A stretch of DNA of 19,634 bases from Clostridia bacterium. Its GTDB lineage: Bacteria; Bacillota; Clostridia; Oscillospirales; Acutalibacteraceae. Positions 15,372-19,634 of this stretch are shown one piece after another. How positions within the stretch are numbered: position 1 is the stretch's first letter; the number at the start of each line of letters is the position of its first letter. Location: NCBI GenBank assembly GCA_900768075.1, contig CAAGBN010000024.1, positions 1 to 19,634 on the forward strand, given 5' to 3'. Below the pieces are notes generated by a model. It worked only from the letters and a program-made list of their open reading frames with translations. It made no database searches and was not told where the DNA came from. Position numbers and translations under genes: made by a program.

Positions 15372-15440
15372 CAAGCTATCAATAAATTTAATCTAATATG
15401 CAAAAATATTACACATACATCACACAAACAAAGATAAAAA

Positions 15441-15468
15441 CAAAACCTGCCCCGAAGGACAGGTTTTG
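15441..15468 (-). terminator. Terminator of peptide gene B
   Basis: A 12-bp stem with a UUCG loop: CAAAACCTG/CAGGTTTTG (15441-15449 / 15460-15468) plus an inner TCC/GGG. TTTTTATC follows on the minus strand. Confidence 0.92.
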
Positions 15469-15471
15469 TCT

Positions 15472-15489
15472 ATTAAACAATTGTTTAAT
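15472..15489. repeat. 18-bp perfect palindrome after peptide gene B
   Basis: ATTAAACAATTGTTTAAT lies between the peptide B stop codon and its terminator. The 16-bp core recurs at 15776-15791 in the same place after peptide gene C and nowhere else in these spacers. Confidence 0.8.
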
Positions 15490-15505
15490 CGCGATAATAA
15501 ATCAA

Positions 15506-15616
15506 TTATTTTTTTGTGATCTTGTCTTCACCGATAACGATACCGAAGATATCAGCAATTTTAACTACTAAATCACAAACAGCAGCCCAAATCTTCTCGA
15601 AAAGTACGAAATCCAT
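15506..15616 (-). CDS. Tiny amphipathic peptide B (36 aa), unrecognised
   Basis: Begins MDFVLFEKIWAAVCDLVVKI, then ADIFGIVIGEDKITKK. No family was recognised. The gene has GGAGG 9 nt before the ATG, a TTGACT-N17-TATAAT promoter, a hairpin in its leader and a strong UUCG-loop terminator. The first 29 residues can form one hydrophobic helix with charges on one face; the tail is lysine-rich (net charge about -1). One cysteine (C14) is present. DF..FE.I.A.V is shared with peptide C, so the two are probably paralogues. No signal peptide. Confidence 0.8.
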   Translation of the reverse strand: MDFVLFEKIWAAVCDLVVKIADIFGIVIGEDKITKK

Positions 15617-15665
15617 TATGCAAGTCCTCCTTATTATATTTGTAATGGTCACCCATTACACAATG

Positions 15666-15694
15666 ATTATATAATAGAAAAAGATAAAAGTCAA
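15666..15694 (-). promoter_or_regulatory. Promoter of peptide gene B
   Basis: Minus strand -35 TTGACT (15694-15689), 17-bp spacer, perfect -10 TATAAT (15671-15666). Downstream an 8-bp hairpin, TGTAATGG/CCATTACA with loop GTGA (15662-15643), occupies the early transcript. Confidence 0.9.
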
Positions 15695-15718
15695 TAGTTT
15701 ATTAAAAGTTTTTTCACA
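15690..15718 (-). repeat. Upstream A-tract box of peptide gene B, shared with gene C
   Basis: 29 bp overlapping and extending upstream from the -35. It matches 15980-16008 upstream of gene C at 28 of 29 positions. On the minus strand it reads TGTGAAAAAAC, then AATAAACTATTGAC. It could be an UP element, a binding site, or the trace of a recent duplication. Confidence 0.8.
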
Positions 15719-15740
15719 TTTTCTCAATCGTAAAAAACAA

Positions 15741-15770
15741 AAAAGAAAAAGCTACCTTACGGTAGCCTTT
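15741..15770 (-). terminator. Terminator of peptide gene C
   Basis: Stem GCTACC/GGTAGC (15751-15756 / 15761-15766), extended by a wobble and A-T pairs, loop of 4, then TTTTTCTTTTTT on the minus strand. Confidence 0.9.
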
Positions 15771-15775
15771 TCCTC

Positions 15776-15791
15776 TTAAACAATTGTTTAA
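15776..15791. repeat. 16-bp perfect palindrome after peptide gene C
   Basis: TTAAACAATTGTTTAA lies between the peptide C stop and its terminator, identical to the core at 15473-15488. Confidence 0.8.
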
Positions 15792-15799
15792 AATCATGA

Positions 15800-15901
15800 T
15801 TATTTGTTGTAGTTTTCGCCGTAGATAGCAATGAAAACCTTATCGATGAATGCCCAAACCTCAGCAAAGATAGCTTCGAAATACTTAAAGAAATCTGCCA
15901 T
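15800..15901 (-). CDS. Tiny amphipathic peptide C (33 aa), unrecognised
   Basis: Begins MADFFKYFEAIFAEVWAFID, then KVFIAIYGENYNK. No family was recognised. Gene evidence: GGAGG 8 nt before the ATG, a consensus TTGACA-N17-TATAAT promoter, a leader hairpin and a dedicated terminator. The peptide is one aromatic-rich amphipathic helix, net charge about -2, without a signal sequence. Residues 4-27 align without gaps to the C-terminal tail of the cysteine-rich protein encoded just upstream (8 identities in 24, most other positions conservative). It also shares a motif with peptide B. A secretion-independent membrane-active peptide or a partner of exported tails is possible; function is unknown. 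Confidence 0.82.
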   Translation of the reverse strand: MADFFKYFEAIFAEVWAFIDKVFIAIYGENYNK

Positions 15902-15955
15902 TGTTTTTTCCTCCACATTGAAATTTATCAAGAGAAACTCTCTTAATATGGTTAC

Positions 15956-15984
15956 ATTATACATTAGCAAAATAAAAATGTCAA
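15956..15984 (-). promoter_or_regulatory. Promoter of peptide gene C
   Basis: Minus strand -35 TTGACA (15984-15979), 17-bp spacer, -10 TATAAT (15961-15956): fully consensus. The 15 bases from the -10 onward, 15947-15961, are identical to those at the cysteine-rich gene (16572-16586). The leader has a 6-bp hairpin, AAGAGA/TCTCTT (15944-15930). Confidence 0.93.
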
Positions 15985-16008
15985 TAGTTTATTCAAAGTT
16001 TTTTCACA
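15980..16008 (-). repeat. Upstream A-tract box of peptide gene C
   Basis: Second copy of the 29-bp box at 15690-15718, with a single mismatch, in the same position relative to the -35. Confidence 0.8.
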
Positions 16009-16039
16009 GTTATTTTTCATCACAAAATATATAAAAATA

Positions 16040-16063
16040 AAGACCGCCCCGAAGGACGGCCTT
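16040..16063 (-). terminator. Terminator of the cysteine-rich protein gene
   Basis: A 10-bp stem (two wobble pairs) with a UUCG loop, AAGACCGCCC / GGACGGCCTT on plus (16040-16049 / 16054-16063), followed on minus by TATTTTTAT. Confidence 0.92.
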
Positions 16064-16078
16064 GTATGTAGCTCTGAA

Positions 16079-16534
16079 TTAGTTTCTGCCAAGAACGTCG
16101 TCAAGCTTTAAGAACTCGAAGATAGCATTGAAGAAGTTATCAAAAGCTGCTGAGATCTTGCCTAAGATTGACTGGAAAATGTCAACAAAGTTCTGCTTGT
16201 CTTTTTCTGTAACAATACCGCCGAGATCAAGACCGCCGTCGTTTGTGCTTGAGTTAGCATCGCCGCAGCAGCTGCATGAGCAACCGCAGCCTGCATTCTT
16301 CTGAAGGAAGCCTTCACAAGCAGCACAGCAAGTCTGACCTGTAACATTACCGTTTGCATCCTTAGCACATGACATAATCATTGACTTGTCAAGCTCGGGA
16401 CAATTAATACAGCAACGGCAATCCATATCTTCAACGTGATTTGTGCAACCGCAACCGTCTGCTGCTGAAGCTGAAACTGCTACAACGCTGAAAAGCATTA
16501 ATGCAACTAAAAGAACTGAAATAATTTTTCTCAT
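16079..16534 (-). CDS. Secreted cysteine-rich protein with amphipathic C-terminal tail (151 aa)
   Basis: Signal peptide, residues 1-24 (MRKIISVLLVALMLFSVVAV core, cleavage near ASAA). The next 75 residues hold 15 cysteines, mostly in CxC, CC and CxxC groups (GCGC, CRCC, TCC, GCGCSCSCC), which suggests metal binding or many disulfides. A short acidic and glycine linker follows. The last 36 residues form a phenylalanine-rich amphipathic helix from FVDIF to DDVLGRN. No family was recognised. GGAGGAG lies 7-8 nt before the ATG. It has its own promoter and terminator. The tail resembles free peptide C encoded just downstream. Confidence 0.85.
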   Translation of the reverse strand: MRKIISVLLVALMLFSVVAVSASAADGCGCTNHVEDMDCRCCINCPELDKSMIMSCAKDANGNVTGQTCCAACEGFLQKNAGCGCSCSCCGDANSSTNDGGLDLGGIVTEKDKQNFVDIFQSILGKISAAFDNFFNAIFEFLKLDDVLGRN

Positions 16535-16580
16535 TGGAATCTCCTCCTGATATTAGGCATAGTACGCCTTTTATGGTTAC

Positions 16581-16609
16581 ATTATAGTTATTTGAGTCGT
16601 AAAAGTCAA
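16581..16609 (-). promoter_or_regulatory. Promoter of the cysteine-rich protein gene
   Basis: Minus strand -35 TTGACT (16609-16604), 17-bp spacer, perfect -10 TATAAT (16586-16581). An 18-bp inverted repeat, ATGAAATT/AATTTCAT (16618-16625 / 16628-16635), lies just upstream of the -35 and could be an operator. The leader has an AGGC/GCCT hairpin. Confidence 0.88.
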
Positions 16610-16635
16610 CTGTTTTAATGAAATTTGAATTTCAT

Positions 16636-16873
16636 ATTTTTATAAACTAAGTGTGTCATTTTTTTGACAAAGGCTGTCAGATTTACTCTTTTAAGAAGCA
16701 ACCTCATATTATATAGTCATAATCAACAATCGGCACTGTCTTCTTATATACAAATCGACCAAATAATTGACTATAAGCAAAAAGCTCTTTATTTTAAGGT
16801 GCATTGGCTGTATAATCGTAATAACAAAAGATTCAGCTTTGCTAAGATAAATTTCACTGTAAGGAGAATGACT
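16636..16873 (+). promoter_or_regulatory. Spacer upstream of the DUF2804 gene with a candidate promoter
   Basis: No gene is supported here. The frame leading into the DUF2804 gene is open but has no ribosome binding site and no protein-like character. TTGACT (16767-16772), 17 bp, TATTTT (16790-16795) is the best plus-strand promoter. A TTGACA at 16664-16669 lacks a good -10. Confidence 0.45.
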
Positions 16874-17974
16874 ATGAGCAACGAACTTCCACGCACCTAT
16901 GTGCCCTTCAAGGATTGGAAAGAGCCCTCAAAGCAGACAGAATACACCGAGTCTACTCCCCTTCTGAATGCCGACGGCACCCTCAATGCAAGGGGCTGGG
17001 CAAGACACAATGTTTTTCAGTATGACAGAAGCCTTGTGAAAACCGAGCGTCTTATCAGCAAAAAGGAATGGGAATATTACACTGTTACCGACGGTCAGAA
17101 GCAGCTTCTTATTTCCTTTGCCCACGTGGGTATCGGTGGCTTTATGGGTCTGAGACTCGTTGACCTGCACACAGGCGAGGTACACGCTGACGGCTCAACC
17201 ATCTTTTTCGGCGGCAATAAGCATCTTCCCCTTGACAGAGTTGACATAAAAGGCAGATTCACAGGCAAAGAGGGCAACACCGTCTATGACTTCAACACTA
17301 TGGATACTCAGCGTGATGTTTATTTCAAGACGATACATAACGATAAAATTCTCAAATGTAATCTGACTATGGATATACCCGAGGGTCTTGAAAGCATAAC
17401 AACAGTACTGCCCTTTAAGGAAGATAATACCAAGTTCTTTATGACAACAAAGCAAAACTGTATGCCTACAAGTGGTGTCTTCACCTATGGGGACTTCACC
17501 TATGAATTCAGCAAGGAAACTTCATTCTGCACCCTTGACTGGGGTAAGGTCAACACTCCGAGAAGTCTCGTATGGTATTGGGGCAGCGGTGCAGATTACA
17601 TCCTTGACAGTGAGGGTAACAAGCACATCTTCGGCTTTGAAATCACCTGGGCTATAGGCGACGAAAGCTGTGCTACAGAAACCTGCCTTTTCTATGACGG
17701 CAAGGTACATAAAATCGGTGCTGTTGATGTGGAAAAGTTCCCCAAGGGCAGATTTATGGAAAAATGGAAAATCATATCCGAAGACGGCAGATTCAATATG
17801 ACAATGACACCCATAAGAAACAATCCGAGCGACCTGAATTTAGGCCCTGTTGCAAGAATGAACTGCAATCAGGTTTACGGTCTGTGGAACGGCAACGTAG
17901 TGCTTGACGACGGCACTGTCCTTGAAATAAAAGATCTGTTTGCTTTCTGCGAATATGTAGAAAACAGATGGTAA
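16874..17974 (+). CDS. DUF2804 domain protein
   Basis: 366 aa from the ATG at 16874, which has AAGGAG (16861-16866) 7 nt upstream; the nearer ATG at 16868 is too close to that site. The whole protein matches my memory of the DUF2804 family: a RGWARHNVFQYDR start, SFAHVGIGGFMGLRLVDL, repeated beta strands, CTLDWGKVNTPRSLVWYWGS and a C-terminal GLWNGNVVLDDGT. The family is predicted to be a lipocalin-like beta-barrel of unknown function. No signal peptide. It forms an operon with the DUF4434 gene 12 nt downstream. Confidence 0.82.
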   Translation: MSNELPRTYVPFKDWKEPSKQTEYTESTPLLNADGTLNARGWARHNVFQYDRSLVKTERLISKKEWEYYTVTDGQKQLLISFAHVGIGGFMGLRLVDLHTGEVHADGSTIFFGGNKHLPLDRVDIKGRFTGKEGNTVYDFNTMDTQRDVYFKTIHNDKILKCNLTMDIPEGLESITTVLPFKEDNTKFFMTTKQNCMPTSGVFTYGDFTYEFSKETSFCTLDWGKVNTPRSLVWYWGSGADYILDSEGNKHIFGFEITWAIGDESCATETCLFYDGKVHKIGAVDVEKFPKGRFMEKWKIISEDGRFNMTMTPIRNNPSDLNLGPVARMNCNQVYGLWNGNVVLDDGTVLEIKDLFAFCEYVENRW

Positions 17975-17986
17975 CGGGAGAAGTAT

Positions 17987-18931
17987 ATGAACAGAAAAAT
18001 TGATGGAACTTTTTTCGAGTTCAGACACCACAACACAGCCGAGGGTAAATATTGGAATCCTCAGCTTGAGCTGTTTCAGGAAAATGACTGGCGCTGTAAG
18101 ATTCGAGAAATAGCCGACCTCGGTATGGAGTATGTTGTTATTATGGCAACTGCCCTTTATGAGAGATGCTATTTCAAATCAGAGGTTTATCCCCTTGCTG
18201 ATATGCCCTGCAGTGACCCTGTTGAGGCAATTCTCAGTGAGGCTGACAAATGCGGTGTAAAGGTCTTTCTCGGCAACGGCTTTTACGGTGATTGGCGAAA
18301 GGCTAACTATAATATCAAGGCAAAAGAGGTTATGGAGCGTTCATTCAGAGCTATGGATGAGCTTGCTGCACTTTACGCTCACCACGAGAGCTTCTACGGC
18401 TGGTACTTCCCTGACGAGACCTGCATAATACTCAACTTTTCAAAGGATTTCGTAAATTACGTCAACACCTGCTCAAAGCGTTGCAGTGAAATAACACCCG
18501 ACAAAAAGACTCTTATTGCACCCTTCGGCACAAATCTCGCCCTTACCAACAAGAGATATGTTGACACCCTTATGAGACTTGATATTGACTTCATAGCATA
18601 TCAGGATGAGGTAGGCGTTAAAAAGACTCCCGTAGCAAGAACGGAGAAAATCTTTGAGCGACTCAGGAAAGCTCACGACAAAGCAGGCAGAGCTCAGCTT
18701 TGGGCAGACATCGAGCTTTTCGACTTTGAAAGCACCGTTTACAAAAGCGCACTGCTCCCCGCCTCCTTCGAGCGTATCAGCCGACAGATTAAAAATGCCG
18801 CACCATATTGTGATAAAATTCTCTGCTATCAGTATTTAGGCATTATGAACCCTGCCGACTCGCCCTCATTCGCAGGCCACAAGGACTCATCACGGCTCTA
18901 TGAAGACTATAAAAAATATATCGGCAGATAA
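17987..18931 (+). CDS. DUF4434-like putative glycoside hydrolase, cytoplasmic
   Basis: 314 aa. GTFFEFRHHN, a W-containing early helix, MEYVVIMATALYE, VKVFLGNGFYGDW, FYGWYFPDETC, TLIAPFGTN, IDFIAYQDEVGV, RAQLWADIELFDF and ILCYQYLGIMNP read as successive strands of a TIM barrel and resemble DUF4434, a glycosidase-like family. The conserved acids in YFPDE and YQDEVG are candidate catalytic residues (inference). No signal peptide, unlike many DUF4434 members. GGGAG lies 6 nt before the ATG. It should be co-expressed with the DUF2804 gene. Confidence 0.75.
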   Translation: MNRKIDGTFFEFRHHNTAEGKYWNPQLELFQENDWRCKIREIADLGMEYVVIMATALYERCYFKSEVYPLADMPCSDPVEAILSEADKCGVKVFLGNGFYGDWRKANYNIKAKEVMERSFRAMDELAALYAHHESFYGWYFPDETCIILNFSKDFVNYVNTCSKRCSEITPDKKTLIAPFGTNLALTNKRYVDTLMRLDIDFIAYQDEVGVKKTPVARTEKIFERLRKAHDKAGRAQLWADIELFDFESTVYKSALLPASFERISRQIKNAAPYCDKILCYQYLGIMNPADSPSFAGHKDSSRLYEDYKKYIGR

Positions 18932-18937
18932 AAAAGC

Positions 18938-18972
18938 ACAAGCCCCCGGTTTAACCGAGGGCCTTAATTTTT
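18938..18972. terminator. Bidirectional terminator between convergent genes
   Basis: Stem GCCCCCGGTT/AACCGAGGGC (18942-18951 / 18953-18962, one G-T pair; the central bases form the real loop), flanked by AAAAAAGC on the left and CTTAATTTTTGCTTTT on the right. It serves the DUF4434 gene on plus and the PepSY gene on minus. Confidence 0.85.
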
Positions 18973-18980
18973 GCTTTTAT

Positions 18981-19343
18981 TTATCTGTTAAAGAGGTTAT
19001 AGAAAAGAACTTCGAAGAAGAGCTCAACTTTTTCAAAGATGCCTCTTGCATAATCCTTATCCACATCTCTTACTGCACCGTTTGAGTGTACTTCGCAGGA
19101 ATATTTAACTTCATATGGCTCGCAGAATTCAACCTCATAAACGAGTCTGCCGTCATCGTAATCTTTTCTGACTTCGATAAACTTTACATTTTCTTCTGCA
19201 AGCTGGAAGTGTGCCAGTGCAAGCTCTTTAGCCTTTGCCTGACCGATATCGTTACCGCCTGCGGCAAGAGCTGAAGCTGAGAGTGAAAGTACGAGTACAA
19301 GTACAAGTGCGAGTGCTGATAATTTTTTAAGATTCTTTTTCAT
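18981..19343 (-). CDS. Secreted PepSY-domain protein (120 aa)
   Basis: Start chosen at the ATG 19343 (MKKNLKKLSALAL), because AAGGTGG lies 8 nt before it; an in-frame GTG at 19355 overlaps that site. The signal peptide is residues 1-28, with a very regular LVLVLVLSLSASALAA end. A single PepSY domain follows (IGQAKAKELALAHF, then VKFIEVRKDYDDGRLVYEVEF, then GAVRDVDKD). PepSY domains are thought to inhibit or chaperone secreted peptidases. The last 20 residues form a phenylalanine-rich tail, IFEKVELFFEVLFYNLFNR, like the other tails here. No clear promoter was identified; a GAGCT/AGCTC hairpin lies in the upstream region. Confidence 0.85.
   Translation of the reverse strand: MKKNLKKLSALALVLVLVLSLSASALAAGGNDIGQAKAKELALAHFQLAEENVKFIEVRKDYDDGRLVYEVEFCEPYEVKYSCEVHSNGAVRDVDKDYARGIFEKVELFFEVLFYNLFNR
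19282..19317 (-). repeat. Imperfect hexanucleotide tandem repeat in the PepSY signal sequence
   Basis: Six 6-bp units on plus (AGTGAA, AGTACG, AGTACA, AGTACA, AGTGCG, AGTGCT) encode the alternating Leu/Val/Ser core of the signal peptide. Unit gain or loss would keep the frame and change the core length by two residues. Confidence 0.7.
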
Positions 19344-19379
19344 GGATTTTTCCACCTTTCTTCTTTTGTTTTTATATTT

Positions 19380-19634
19380 TGTTAAACTGAGCTGTAGCTC
19401 TTTTGTTTACACCCATATAATACCTGAGAAAAATTAAAGGACGATTAGAATTTTTAACTTTCTGATATTTTTTAAAAAAATAATCGGATAGCTTTCGCCG
19501 ACGCCCCATAAGGCAGTATTTCTTTAAAAAATGAACTAACATCACAATAATACGTTATTTCGCTTTTTAAAGTGCTTCGCAGTTTCGTAAGAACTGAAAA
19601 TTTCTTGTGTTGAAGCCACAAAATGCAGCAAGGC
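19380..19634. other. Right-end spacer without a recognised gene
   Basis: Upstream region of the PepSY gene. I see no supported ORF. Short inverted repeats CAGTT/AACTG (around 19579-19596) and TTGTG/CACAA (around 19605-19621) and AT-rich sequence are present. It may be part of a further repeat or of a promoter for a gene beyond the window. Confidence 0.4.

Noticed and set aside
15441..15791. CRISPR-like array, because of recurring short palindromes
   Set aside because: Only two copies of the 16-mer, about 300 bp apart, separated by a gene, a terminator and a promoter. There are no regular spacers or cas genes.
15180..15901. Type I toxin-antitoxin toxins
   Set aside because: Size and hydrophobicity fit, but the peptides are net acidic and I saw no convincing antisense RNA promoter overlapping them. 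Kept only as a remote alternative.
16664..16692. Promoter from TTGACA at 16664 for the DUF2804 gene
   Set aside because: The hexamer at 17 bp distance is TCTTTT, a poor -10, and it lies about 180 bp from the start codon. The site at 16767-16795 is somewhat better.
16664..16873. 70-residue N-terminal extension of the DUF2804 protein
   Set aside because: No ribosome binding site, atypical composition and absent from the family. AAGGAG points to the ATG at 16874.
19344..19355. GTG start for the PepSY protein at 19355
   Set aside because: That codon lies within the AAGGTGG Shine-Dalgarno that serves the ATG at 19343.

Overview
The window looks like chromosome from a low-to-mid GC Gram-positive gut clostridium of the Ruminococcaceae/Oscillospiraceae type. 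This is an inference from strong AGGAGG ribosome binding sites, near-consensus TTGACA-N17-TATAAT promoters, a complete de novo pyrimidine operon with a class 1B dihydroorotate dehydrogenase, the MEP pathway gene ispE, small DUF1540 and PepSY proteins, a PxTGD sorting signal and dispersed palindromic repeats. No rRNA, tRNA, CRISPR array, prophage or transposase gene was seen.

Layout. Positions 1-6050 hold a minus-strand pyrimidine operon, transcribed pyrC-pyrK-pyrD-pyrF-pyrE-pyrB-pyrI. It has one strong promoter and a structured leader upstream of pyrC. Together the genes convert carbamoyl aspartate precursors to UMP; carAB and pyrR are not in the window. The pyrF-pyrE spacer is swollen to about 300 bp by two different structured repeat elements. 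Positions 6089-7547 hold a secreted PHP-domain metallohydrolase gene. A second copy of one repeat type follows (7568-7652), then a plus-strand pair, ispE and an MFS transporter gene, and a lipoprotein-like EEP-family hydrolase gene. A 52-codon DUF1540 gene and a large secreted alpha/beta hydrolase gene lie on minus (10828-13109). A 76-residue protein that is almost only a signal peptide plus a sortase-type sorting signal comes next. It is divergent from an M20-family peptidase gene.

Positions 15180-16609 are the most unusual part. They hold three consecutive minus-strand genes for tiny peptides of 38, 36 and 33 residues, then a secreted cysteine-rich protein gene. Each gene has its own near-perfect promoter, a 5'-UTR hairpin and a strong Shine-Dalgarno, and most have a terminator of their own. 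The peptides lack signal sequences and are aromatic-rich and amphipathic. The 33-residue peptide aligns without gaps to the C-terminal tail of the cysteine-rich protein. Other exported proteins in the window (PepSY, alpha/beta hydrolase, PHP) also end in hydrophobic, aromatic or amphipathic tails. This is the best candidate for an undescribed system.

Positions 16874-18931 hold a DUF2804-DUF4434 operon on plus. It converges on a secreted PepSY-domain gene (18981-19343). The last 250 bp hold no recognisable gene.

The repeats at 2206-2290 and 7568-7652 are both exactly 85 nt. Both fold as a four-way junction with three hairpin arms, although most of their sequence differs. That is a strong sign of a structure-conserved repeat family.
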